Positions 1-8,981 of a stretch of DNA of 14,635 nucleotides are shown piece after piece. The position numbers and the translations under genes are program-made. Every line of letters begins with the position of its first letter. The stretch's first letter is position 1. The DNA is taken from positions 1-14,635 of the forward strand of contig JBGTBQ010000388.1 of assembly GCA_041749275.1 (NCBI GenBank). The letters are read 5' to 3'. Source of the DNA: JBGTBQ01 sp041749275 (GTDB taxonomy: Bacteria; Acidobacteriota; Blastocatellia; Pyrinomonadales; Pyrinomonadaceae). The notes beneath the pieces were generated by a model. That model ran no database searches and had not been told where the DNA came from. It saw only the letters and a list, made by a program, of their open reading frames with translations.

Positions 1-1
1 G

Positions 2-748
2 CGCGGCATCGGTCGCGGCATCGCGGTCGAACTGGCGCGGCTCGGCCACGCGGTCGTCGTCAACTTCGCGGGCAACGCCGGTGCAGCGGAAGAGTGCTTG
101 CAACTTGTGCGCGAAGCGGGCGGCGACGGCATGACGGCGCGCGCCGACGTTTCAACCTCCGCCGACCGCGAGCGGCTGGTGCGCGAAACGGTCTCCGCTT
201 ACGGTCGCGTAGACTTGCTCGTCAACAACGCCGGGGTCGCGCCCGACATGCGCGCCGACCTGCTGGATGCCGGCGAAGAGTCGTTCGACCGTCTCATCAA
301 CATCAACCTCAAGGGGCCGTACTTTCTGACGCAGCGCGTAGCGCGTCAGATGGTCGAGCAGGTGCGCCGGGGCGACGTGCGCGGCTTCGGCCCTCCGCGC
401 ATCGTGACTATCACCTCGGCCTCGGCCTACGCGGCCTCGACCAACCGCGGCGACTACTGCGTCTCGAAGGCGGGCCTCTCGATGATGACGAAGCTCTACG
501 CGGCGCGGCTCGCCGAGCACGGCATCAACGTCTACGAGATACGGCCCGGCGTCATCGCCACGGAGATGACCGGGGCCGTGAAAGAAAAGTATGACCGCCT
601 GATCGAACAGGGCGCGTGGCCGATTCGCCGCTGGGGCGAGACTTCCGACATCGGTCGCGCCGTCGCATCAATCGCGCGCGGCGACTTCCCATACTCGACG
701 GGCGAAGTCATCAACGTGGACGGCGGCTTCCACCTGCGGACGCTTTAA
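2..748 (+). CDS. Short-chain dehydrogenase/reductase (SDR), 5'-truncated by window edge
   Basis: NAD(P)-dependent oxidoreductase of the classical SDR (FabG-like) family. The open frame runs in from the left edge; about 10 N-terminal residues, including the start, lie outside. 248 residues are visible. The first residues (RGIGRGIA) are the end of the Rossmann glycine-rich motif TGxxxGIG. NNAG lies at bases 224-235, the catalytic Ser codon at 416-418, and the YxxxK catalytic pair (YCVSK) at 455-469. The C-terminus (GEVINVDGGF) is the usual SDR ending. The TTG at 98 is internal, not a start. The stop is 38 nt before eda on the same strand, so the two are probably cotranscribed. That context suggests a sugar-acid substrate (for example a ketodeoxy-uronate reductase) rather than fatty-acid synthesis. 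The exact substrate cannot be read from the sequence. Confidence 0.93.
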   Translation, partial: RGIGRGIAVELARLGHAVVVNFAGNAGAAEECLQLVREAGGDGMTARADVSTSADRERLVRETVSAYGRVDLLVNNAGVAPDMRADLLDAGEESFDRLININLKGPYFLTQRVARQMVEQVRRGDVRGFGPPRIVTITSASAYAASTNRGDYCVSKAGLSMMTKLYAARLAEHGINVYEIRPGVIATEMTGAVKEKYDRLIEQGAWPIRRWGETSDIGRAVASIARGDFPYSTGEVINVDGGFHLRTL

Positions 749-786
749 AGAAGCTGTTAGCAAAGACAAACAGCAAACAGCAAACC

Positions 787-1434
787 ATGATCCCCAAACT
801 CGACACCCTCCGACGCATCACCGATGCCGGTCTCGTGGCGGTCGTGCGCGCCGAGACGGCGGAGCAGGCGGTGCGCGTCGCCGAGGCCGTGCTTGCGGGC
901 GGCTGCCCCGCCGTCGAAGTGACCTTCACGGTGCCGCGCGCGCATCGCGTCATCGAGGCTTTGGCCGAACGCTACAAGCCGTCTGAATTGATCCTCGGCG
1001 CGGGCACGGTGCTCGACCCGGAGACGGCGCGCATCGCCATTCTGTCGGGCGCGACCTACGTCGTCTCGCCGTCATTGAATACGGAGACGGTGCGGCTCTG
1101 TAATCGTTATCAAGTGCCGGTGATGCCCGGCGTGATGACGATCCGCGAGGTGGTCGAGGCGATGGAGTGCGGGGCCGACATCATCAAGCTGTTTCCCGGC
1201 GAAGCGTTCGGGCCGGGTTTGATTAAGGCGATTCGTGGGCCGCTGCCGCAGGCCCCCCTGATGCCGACGGGCGGCGTGGACGCGGAGAACGTCGGCGAGT
1301 GGATTAAGGCCGGCGCCGTCGCCGTCGGCGCGGGCAGCAGCCTGACGGGTGGGGCGAAGACCGGCGACTATGGCGCCATCACACGCGCGGCGCACGAGTT
1401 TATCGAGAAGATCAAAGAGGCGCGGGCGGTCTGA
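787..1434 (+). CDS. eda: 2-dehydro-3-deoxy-phosphogluconate (KDPG/KHG) aldolase
   Basis: Class I aldolase that splits 2-keto-3-deoxy-6-phosphogluconate into pyruvate and glyceraldehyde 3-phosphate, the last step of Entner-Doudoroff and hexuronate breakdown. The protein has 215 residues, the normal family length. Motifs: EVT with the catalytic Glu at residue 44, GAGTVL at 71-76, SPSLN near 94-98, the Schiff-base Lys at 134 in DIIKLFPG, and PTGGV at 160-164 for phosphate binding. The Arg that follows EVT in E. coli Eda is Thr48 here, a variation I believe is common in this family. The ATG at 787 is chosen because the protein starts as relatives do; the longer in-frame extension from 616 overlaps the SDR gene. 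No clear Shine-Dalgarno precedes it. The last ~16 nt overlap the kdgK remnant in another frame. Cytoplasmic. Confidence 0.95.
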   Translation: MIPKLDTLRRITDAGLVAVVRAETAEQAVRVAEAVLAGGCPAVEVTFTVPRAHRVIEALAERYKPSELILGAGTVLDPETARIAILSGATYVVSPSLNTETVRLCNRYQVPVMPGVMTIREVVEAMECGADIIKLFPGEAFGPGLIKAIRGPLPQAPLMPTGGVDAENVGEWIKAGAVAVGAGSSLTGGAKTGDYGAITRAAHEFIEKIKEARAV

Positions 1435-1595
1435 TCTATGGACTGGCAACCGACAAGTCTGGACAAGACGCGTTAGAGTTCGCCGTCGCCGCCTCGTGCC
1501 TGAAGCATTCGATCAGCGGCGACTTCAACCTCATCTCGGTCGCGGAGGTCGAGGCGCTCGTCGGGGGCGATGCTTCGGGACGCGTGCAGCGATAG
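1419..1595 (+). pseudogene. kdgK: C-terminal remnant of 2-keto-3-deoxygluconate kinase (PfkB family)
   Basis: A frame different from eda carries about 58 codons ending at TAG 1593-1595. It begins GAGGLIYGL, resembling the anion-hole end of PfkB kinases (GAGDAFAGGLIYGL) with DAFA lost or never reached, and continues DALEFAVAASCLKH, GDFNL, VAEVEAL and GRVQR. From memory of the family this closely matches the C-terminus of bacterial KdgK, normally a ~300-residue protein. There is no start codon and no N-terminal sugar- or ATP-binding part. The remnant begins inside the last codons of eda, so a deletion with its junction near the GC-rich repeat at 1419-1430 probably removed the 5' part of kdgK. 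KdgK makes KDPG, the substrate of the aldolase directly upstream. Codon bias is still coding-like, which suggests recent loss, or an assembly deletion. Confidence 0.8.
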
Positions 1596-1645
1596 TCTTC
1601 TTACTGTGCGGTGTGGCTTCCGCCCTGAACGATGATGCAGAAGGT

Positions 1646-3733
<2,088 letters not shown>

Positions 3734-3747
3734 AACCCAGACCCTTG

Positions 3748-4128
3748 TTATGTTGCCGCCGAATTGAACCGGCTGATTAGTGTTTGAAAAATATCTCTGA
3801 GCCGTTCCAGTTCAATCGCTTTATCCAGAAAGAAATCCGCCCCGGCGGCGGCGCAGCGTTTGCGATAAGGGGGCAAGACCTGATTGGTCAACATCAACAC
3901 GACGGGCGCCGGCGCCTCGCGCTTGACCTCTTGCAGGACTTCGATCCCGCTCCCGCCGTGCATCTCGATGTCGAGCGTAATCACGTCGGGCTTCGTCGCG
4001 CGAATCGCCCGCAATGCCTCGCGCGCATCCCGTGCCTCGCCGACGATATCCACACCGGGAAACTCGGAGAAGAGATTTACCAATCGCCGGCGCAACAGGT
4101 CGCTGTTGTCCGCAATGAAAACTTTCAT
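3748..4128 (-). CDS. Single-domain response regulator (stand-alone receiver)
   Basis: A 126-residue CheY-like receiver with no output domain. Visible residues: acidic pocket Asp7 (followed by Asn8), phospho-acceptor Asp53 in ITLDIEM, Thr81 and Lys103 in FLDKA. The frame stays open to 4350, but the 74 extra residues are low-complexity and unlike any domain. MKVFIADNS is the typical start of the fold, so the ATG at 4126-4128 is chosen even though no good Shine-Dalgarno precedes it. It sits 14 nt upstream of the hybrid kinase and shares its strand. It may pass phosphate to or from that kinase, or act by protein binding, as single-domain receivers do. Cytoplasmic. Its target is not evident. Confidence 0.88.
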   Translation of the reverse strand: MKVFIADNSDLLRRRLVNLFSEFPGVDIVGEARDAREALRAIRATKPDVITLDIEMHGGSGIEVLQEVKREAPAPVVLMLTNQVLPPYRKRCAAAGADFFLDKAIELERLRDIFQTLISRFNSAAT

Positions 4129-4599
4129 AGTCGGCTTGGGGGATCGTGGGGAGATGATCCGGTGTGTTCCACCAGCTTTCGGGGGAGATGTCAGGAACGA
4201 GTTTGAAGAGGCGAAGGAATCTGCCCGGACTCCCCCGCCTCTCAGTACGCGGCCCATCGCAGGAGGTGTGCCTCGACGAGTCGCGCTCGCCGCGGTCGGG
4301 CCACTCGCCCCAACGCCAGACCGCCGCAAAAAGCCCTGCTCCACACTCATGGCAAAGCTGTAGCTGAAGATACAGGCAAAGTGAGGCGGCGTGTATCAGG
4401 CTGACTTGGATATTCGTGTCGGCGTTCGCCCTACAACGAATCTCCGCGAAGTGTTTGAGGAAGCAAACGTTTGCGACGAAGGAGCAGGGAGAGACAGGCG
4501 GACCTACAGCGAGTTGAAACGGGAAGCTGCCATCCGAAAGACCGCTTTAAGCCGCGCCGCAACTCAGGCGGCGCAGCCGCCACTCGCGCCCGCGTTCGC
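4129..4599. other. Long intergenic stretch upstream of the receiver/hybrid-kinase operon
   Basis: About 470 nt without a convincing gene. The open frames here on both strands give low-complexity Arg/Pro/Ser-rich translations without domains. The region should contain the promoter of the leftward receiver/hybrid-kinase operon and the end of the LuxR-type regulator transcript. I see no strong -35/-10 pair and no T-tailed terminator. The one clear element is the 12-bp palindrome at 4463-4474. Confidence 0.6.
4463..4474. promoter_or_regulatory. Perfect palindrome matching a LacI/GalR-type operator
   Basis: gcaaacgtttgc is a perfect 12-bp palindrome with central CG and fits the LacI-family consensus GNAANCGNTTNC at every fixed position. 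It lies about 335 nt upstream of the receiver gene start and 125 nt beyond the stop of the LuxR-type regulator. No LacI-family gene is in the window. A chance match is possible. Confidence 0.3.
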
Positions 4600-5232
4600 T
4601 CAATCAACGAGCTTGTTCTGGATGGCGTAGTGTGTGAGTTCCGCGTTCGTCCGCATCCCCATCTTCTCCAGAAGGCGCGCGCGGTATGTGCTGATGGTCT
4701 TGTCGCTCAAGGAGAGCAGTTGGGCGATTTCGCCAACCGTCTTGCCGGAGGCGATGAGGGCCATGACCTCGAACTCGCGGTTGGAAAGCGTCTCATGGGG
4801 CGGGCGATCCGCGCCCCTTCCCAGATCGAAGACGAGTCTCTCGGCCAGCGACGGGCTAAGGTATCTGCCGCCCTCCGCCACTTTGTTGATCGCCTGCGCC
4901 AGTTCCGCGCGTGGACTGTCTTTGGTGATGTAGCCGGCGGCTCCCGCCTTGAAGGCCCGCCGCGCATACTGCTCTTCGGAGTGCATGCTCAGGATCAGCA
5001 CGGGCGTCCGGGGGCGAACCTGTTTCAGCTCCCGCAGGACTTCCAGACCGCTCCGGCCTCCGAGCGAAAGGTCGAGCACCACGACATCCCAATCCTGTTC
5101 GCAGGCGAGACTGAGCGCTTCGGGAGCGGTGCTCGCCTCGCCGAAGCTCGCCGCGCCGGGCTGCTCGTCGAAGATTTTCTTCACGCCGTCGCGCACGACT
5201 TCGTGGTCGTCAACGATCAGGATTTTAAGCAT
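4600..5232 (-). CDS. NarL/FixJ-type response regulator with LuxR HTH
   Basis: A 210-residue two-domain transcription factor. The receiver (1-120) has Asp8/Asp9, phospho-acceptor Asp54 in VVLDLSLGG, Ser82 and Lys104. The LuxR-type helix-turn-helix (about 147-205) has LSNREFEVM, GKTVGEIAQLLSLSDKTIS and a recognition-helix region ending TNAEL. The length and architecture are standard for the NarL/UvrY group. It lies 54 nt downstream of a HisKA_3 sensor kinase on the same strand, the usual partner type, so phosphotransfer from that kinase to Asp54 is the natural inference. The start MLKILIVDDH is canonical. An AGGAG-like element lies ~13 nt upstream, which is longer than ideal. The target promoters are unknown. 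Confidence 0.95.
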   Translation of the reverse strand: MLKILIVDDHEVVRDGVKKIFDEQPGAASFGEASTAPEALSLACEQDWDVVVLDLSLGGRSGLEVLRELKQVRPRTPVLILSMHSEEQYARRAFKAGAAGYITKDSPRAELAQAINKVAEGGRYLSPSLAERLVFDLGRGADRPPHETLSNREFEVMALIASGKTVGEIAQLLSLSDKTISTYRARLLEKMGMRTNAELTHYAIQNKLVD

Positions 5233-5286
5233 GGCAGAGACACTTACTCCTGACGTTCAATCCGTATTTTGGTGAGAGCGCCATGT

Positions 5287-7758
5287 TCAATCTTTCGTCG
5301 GTCGGGCAAGTGGGACACGGACGACGACCGTGGTTCCTTTCCCCGCAACCCCTTCGATGGAGACCTCCCCGCCGATAAGGTGGGCGCGTTCGCGCATCCC
5401 CAGCAGACCGAGCGAACGCCGTCCCCGCTTCTCGTCCTCCGTGATTCCTTTTCCGTTATCGCTGATCGAGAGGATGAGGGCGTCTACGTCGAGTTCCAGC
5501 ATGATGCCAACCCTCGTCGCCTGTGCGTGCCGGAGGAGATTGGTCAGAGCTTCCTGAGAGATACGGAAGAGGGACGTGGACTGCTTCCGGTCCAACTCAA
5601 GGTCATCGAGCGAGCAATCGTACCGGCAGACGATGCCGGTGCGAGCTTCAAACTGCTGCGCCTGCCATTCGAGGGCCGCGGCCAGCCCCAAGTCGTCCAG
5701 CACGCTCGGTCGCAGTTCCGAAGAGATGCGCCGGACGGTATTGACGGTGGCGTCAATCAGCTTCGACATCGCTTCGATCTTCTGGCGGAACGCTGGAAGC
5801 GACGATTGAACTTTCGCCTCGGCGAGCGTTTTATCCATCTCCTCCAAATCCCATCGCAGGCTCGTGAGCGCGGAGCCAAGCTCATCGTGAATCTCGCGCG
5901 CGATACGGACCCCCTCTTCCTCTCTCGCGGAGCGCAGGCTGGCCGTCAGAGCGCGCAACTGCTCGCTCGTCATGCGGTACTGTTCTTCCGCCTGCTTGCG
6001 CTCGGTGATGTCTTCGGCCAGCCCGGCGATCCGGTAGAAGTTTCCCTCGGCATCCTTGATGGGACACCCGCGATCCCAGATCCAACGCACCGAGCCGTCG
6101 GGCCTGATGATGCGGTATTCGACCTCGAAGCCCGCCAACCGATTTTGCTCAATCGTTTCATCCACACGCTGGCGGTCTTCCGGGTGAATCGCTTCAAGAA
6201 AAGAGCGTGGCTCTCGATACATGCTCTCGCAGGTGCGTCCCCAGACGACCTCGTAAGCCGGGCTGATGTAGAGCGTCTCGCTGAAATCCGGGGTGTGCAT
6301 CCAGAGGACTTCGCGGATGTTCTCGGTCAACTGGCGGAACCGCATCTCGCTCTCGCGCAGTAACGATTCAGCCTGCCGGCGGTCGTAGGCCGTTCGCAGC
6401 ATATCGGCCAGCGTGTTGACGAGCGCGCGTTCTTCGGCGAGGAACGGCCCCTCGGTCGCGGGCGGGCGCTCTTCCGTGTAGATGACTTCGATGCTCCCGG
6501 CCTGCTCGTCCGCGGTCGTGAAGTCGGCGCGCAAAGCCGACTTCGCGGACGTGAAGGCCGGGGTCGCGACCTCGTTGCCGCCGAGGCGGATGCGTGCGGC
6601 GGCGACCTCCGGGTGTTTGAAGGCGGGCGGCAGAAGCGAGGACAACGCGCGCGCCATGATGGGCGAGTCCGCCTCACTCTGTAGGAGAATGCGGGCCGTG
6701 TTATGGAGCGCCGTCAGTTCCTTCACGCGCTTGGCTAGATCTTGCACCAGCTTGTGGTTCGCCTCCTCGGCGTGCTTGCGGGCGAGGGCGTTGGCGAAGA
6801 TTTCGCCGACGAGGCGTAGCCGTGCCACCATCGCGTCAGACCAGTCGCGGTAGGCGCGGAGCGAAGCGAACGCGAGCGCGCAGACGACCGCGCCGCCGAT
6901 TGACACGGGGATGTTCATCCCCGACTTGACCCCGACCTTGATGAAATACTCTCGCTCCTCCGCGGCCTCCGCGGGAATGTCGTCGGGAATCCGCAACCAC
7001 TTGGTCGTCTGTCCCCGGCGGAGTTGTTCCGTCATCCACGGGAAGCGTTCGTTGATCGTGCCCGGCGTTAGGGGTTCGATGCCGGGCACGGTGTACGAAT
7101 GAGTCCGGTGAATCGTCTGCCCGTCCTCTCTGAATTGAAAGAAGGTGGCCCGGTCAACTTCGAGGAGTTCGGCGAGGCGTCGCAGCCAATGCTCGATCTC
7201 CTGCTCGACCTGTTCCGCCGGCAGGTTCGCGAAAGCAGCGGAGAGTTCAGTGAGCAGCGTCTCGAAGCGGAGGCGCGTTTCGAGCGCCTCCTCGATGCGC
7301 TTGCGCTCCGTGATGTCTACCATGATGCCGCGCAGACGCACCTGTCCGTCCGGCGCCGAGATGACCGAAATGATGTCGTGCAGCCAGATTACGCGCCCGT
7401 CCGCCGCCATCATGCGGTACTCGAATTGATGATCCCGGCGGTGCATCGTCGCGTCCACGCAGAACGCCGCGCACCAGTCGGCGTCGTCCGCGTGTGTGTG
7501 CTTGAGCCAGAAGTTCGGCTCGTTCAGCCACTGCTCGATGGGGTAGCCGAGGATGCGCTCCGCCTGCGGGCTGACGAAAATAAACTGAAAAGTCTCGCCG
7601 TCGGCCTCCCACACGATGCCGCCCAATGAGTTCACCAGTGTCGAATATAATTTTTCGTCTTGAGGTAGTGGCTCAACCGCGCTTTTCTGGGCCGTGAAAG
7701 AATCCTGATACGCTTCTTCCGGAAGACCATCGAGAGTTCGGCGGGGAATTCTCGGCAT
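5287..7758 (-). CDS. NarL-type sensor histidine kinase with PAS and GAF sensing domains
   Basis: An 823-residue cytoplasmic kinase without transmembrane segments. In order: PAS/PAC (about 35-155, ending DITERKRIEEAL); GAF-like domain (about 165-330, AELLEVDRATFFQF, GVKSGMNIPV); short coiled coil (about 330-355); second, divergent GAF-like domain (about 355-460, with IEVIYTEERP); PAS/PAC (about 470-590, ending DITERKQAEEQ); HisKA_3 (about 605-690) with phospho-accepting His624 in REIHDELGSALTSL; and a short HATPase_c (about 725-818) with Asn740, DNGKG at 767-771 and GLLGMRER at 784-791. This HPK7/NarX-like catalytic core pairs with NarL-type regulators such as the gene 54 nt downstream. The start is fixed by a strong Shine-Dalgarno. 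The ligand is not evident; PAS and GAF domains often sense redox state, small molecules or cyclic nucleotides. Confidence 0.94.
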   Translation of the reverse strand: MPRIPRRTLDGLPEEAYQDSFTAQKSAVEPLPQDEKLYSTLVNSLGGIVWEADGETFQFIFVSPQAERILGYPIEQWLNEPNFWLKHTHADDADWCAAFCVDATMHRRDHQFEYRMMAADGRVIWLHDIISVISAPDGQVRLRGIMVDITERKRIEEALETRLRFETLLTELSAAFANLPAEQVEQEIEHWLRRLAELLEVDRATFFQFREDGQTIHRTHSYTVPGIEPLTPGTINERFPWMTEQLRRGQTTKWLRIPDDIPAEAAEEREYFIKVGVKSGMNIPVSIGGAVVCALAFASLRAYRDWSDAMVARLRLVGEIFANALARKHAEEANHKLVQDLAKRVKELTALHNTARILLQSEADSPIMARALSSLLPPAFKHPEVAAARIRLGGNEVATPAFTSAKSALRADFTTADEQAGSIEVIYTEERPPATEGPFLAEERALVNTLADMLRTAYDRRQAESLLRESEMRFRQLTENIREVLWMHTPDFSETLYISPAYEVVWGRTCESMYREPRSFLEAIHPEDRQRVDETIEQNRLAGFEVEYRIIRPDGSVRWIWDRGCPIKDAEGNFYRIAGLAEDITERKQAEEQYRMTSEQLRALTASLRSAREEEGVRIAREIHDELGSALTSLRWDLEEMDKTLAEAKVQSSLPAFRQKIEAMSKLIDATVNTVRRISSELRPSVLDDLGLAAALEWQAQQFEARTGIVCRYDCSLDDLELDRKQSTSLFRISQEALTNLLRHAQATRVGIMLELDVDALILSISDNGKGITEDEKRGRRSLGLLGMRERAHLIGGEVSIEGVAGKGTTVVVRVPLARPTKD

Positions 7759-7763
7759 GGTTT

Positions 7764-7771
7764 ACCTCCTT
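7764..7771 (-). promoter_or_regulatory. Strong Shine-Dalgarno for the sensor kinase
   Basis: On the - strand the sequence AAGGAGGT ends 5 nt before the ATG at 7756-7758, a near-perfect match to the anti-Shine-Dalgarno. It is the best ribosome-binding site in the window and fixes the kinase start. Confidence 0.85.
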
Positions 7772-8221
7772 GAGTACGATGCCCATTCGTGAAGCTTCCG
7801 GCGCGAAGGAAATCGGAAGTTTACAGAGGGTTGTGGGATTCTACTCCGTAAGCTCCCGCCAACTCCACACAATTCTGAGGCGGGCCGCCGCCGAGTGGGC
7901 CGCCAAGCGGATGGAGCCGTGGGACTTCGGCCACCCCGGCTGGCTCAACGAGCGACTCTCGGCGCACGCTGTCGTTCCCCGTCCCGACGCCGACGCCGCC
8001 CCCCACGACCGCGCGACAGTGAGCTGCACAAAAGGGTGTGGCGCGGAATGGTTCCGCATATAGAAAAGTGTTGCTTCGCAACTCGCTACAGGTTGCTGCT
8101 TTGCGGAGCGATTCAATGCATGTTTTCTCATTCGTATTCCGGGTGATAGGTGATATTCTCCTTGCACTTGGCGGAGAGTCTTGATGAGCCGGAGGGCTAC
8201 ACTTAACGTGGAGGTTGCCGC
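7772..8221. other. Divergent intergenic region between sensor kinase and GH25 gene
   Basis: About 450 nt that should hold the leftward promoter of the kinase/regulator operon and the rightward promoter of the muramidase. A 97-codon TTG-initiated frame on the + strand (7770-8063) starts inside the kinase Shine-Dalgarno and has no recognisable domain. I do not call it a gene, though part of it (around 7850-7980) has coding-like composition and could be a remnant. The right part, 8043-8096, contains clustered small hairpins listed separately. Confidence 0.5.
8043..8096 (+). other. Cluster of short hairpins upstream of GH25 gene
   Basis: A perfect 6-bp hairpin (gcggaa, loop tgg, ttccgc) lies at 8043-8057. 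It is followed by gttgc 8070-8074, gcaac 8078-8082 and gttgc 8092-8096. The middle element can pair with either outer copy, giving two mutually exclusive 5-bp stems. This resembles a leader or attenuator, but the stems are short and no function is shown. Confidence 0.3.
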
Positions 8222-8845
8222 ATGGCATTAAATGCCGTCATAGACCTGTCTCACTTCAACAACGTCACGGACTTCAACGCCGTCAAAGGCGACGGTATCG
8301 TGGGCGTCATTCATAAGGCGACGGAAGGCACGACCTACACCGATCCGATGTACCACACGCATCGCAGCCTTGCGTTGGCCGCGGGTCTCTGGTGGGGGGC
8401 TTATCATTTCGGCACGGGCGCGGACGGCGTGGCGCAGGCCGAATATTTCCTCTCGGTGGTCAGCCCCGGCCCGACCGACCTGCTGGTGCTCGATTTGGAA
8501 CAGAACACGACAGGCTCCAGCATGACGCTCGCCGAGGCCGAGCAGTTTGTCACTCACGTACAGGCCGCGACGGGACGCTGGCCCGGTCTCTATTCCGGCT
8601 CTTACATCAAACAATTGCTGGGCGCGAATCAGAATTCCACGCTGGCTAACTGCTGGTTCTGGCTCTCCGAATATGGCCCCGTGGCGCACGTCCCCGCCAA
8701 CTGGCCGACTTGGACGCTGTGGCAATACACGGACGGGAATGTCGGGCCGGAGCCGCATTCAGTGGCAGGCGTCGGGAATTGTGATAGAGATCAGTTCAAC
8801 GGAGAGTTGGACGGATTGACCAAGCTTTGGGGATACGCAACTTAA
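8222..8845 (+). CDS. Glycoside hydrolase family 25 muramidase (lysozyme)
   Basis: A 207-residue protein made almost entirely of one GH25 (N,O-diacetylmuramidase) TIM-barrel domain, which cleaves the MurNAc-GlcNAc beta-1,4 bond of peptidoglycan. Signs: IDLSHFN near the N-terminus with Asp8, IHKATEG at 30-36, AYHF at 60-63, the catalytic LDLE motif with Asp91 and Glu93, GLYSGSYI near 142-149, and LWQYTDG near the C-terminus. GGAGG at 8210-8214, 7 nt before the ATG, supports the start. No signal peptide, membrane segment or wall-binding repeat is visible, so the enzyme would need a holin, another export route or cell lysis to reach its substrate. GH25 enzymes without a signal are typical of phage endolysins, but no other phage gene is in the window. 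It is convergent with a lytic transglycosylase. Confidence 0.93.
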   Translation: MALNAVIDLSHFNNVTDFNAVKGDGIVGVIHKATEGTTYTDPMYHTHRSLALAAGLWWGAYHFGTGADGVAQAEYFLSVVSPGPTDLLVLDLEQNTTGSSMTLAEAEQFVTHVQAATGRWPGLYSGSYIKQLLGANQNSTLANCWFWLSEYGPVAHVPANWPTWTLWQYTDGNVGPEPHSVAGVGNCDRDQFNGELDGLTKLWGYAT

Positions 8846-8949
8846 CAAGCCATCCGAGATGTTCGAGTCAAGTAGAGCCTCACTCTCACACCGAAGTGTC
8901 AACCGCATAATCGAGTAACTCAAGTAAGGCGACGACAAAAGCAAGATGT

Positions 8950-8979
8950 CGCTTCAGCCGTCTGAAGACGGCTGAAGCG
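8950..8979. terminator. Perfect hairpin between convergent genes (terminator or palindromic repeat)
   Basis: cgcttcagccgtc (8950-8962), loop tgaa, then its exact complement at 8967-8979: a 13-bp perfect stem. It lies 104 nt after the GH25 stop and 2 nt before the stop of the convergent lytic transglycosylase, the position expected for a bidirectional terminator. Neither strand has a real T-run after the stem, so a dispersed palindromic repeat, or a hairpin that only stabilises the transcript ends, is equally possible. Confidence 0.55.
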
Positions 8980-8981
8980 CC

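Noticed and set aside
4129..4350. 74-residue N-terminal extension of the single-domain receiver
   Set aside because: Low-complexity and domain-free. The receiver fold begins exactly at the internal Met whose ATG is at 4126-4128.
8039..8058. Sigma-54 promoter (TGGCGCGGAATGGTTCCGCA) upstream of the muramidase
   Set aside because: The GG and GC elements do not have the required 10-nt spacing, and the sequence is better explained as a small perfect hairpin.
7770..8063. 97-codon TTG-initiated frame next to the sensor kinase
   Set aside because: No start signal of its own, overlaps the kinase ribosome-binding site on the other strand, and no recognisable domain.
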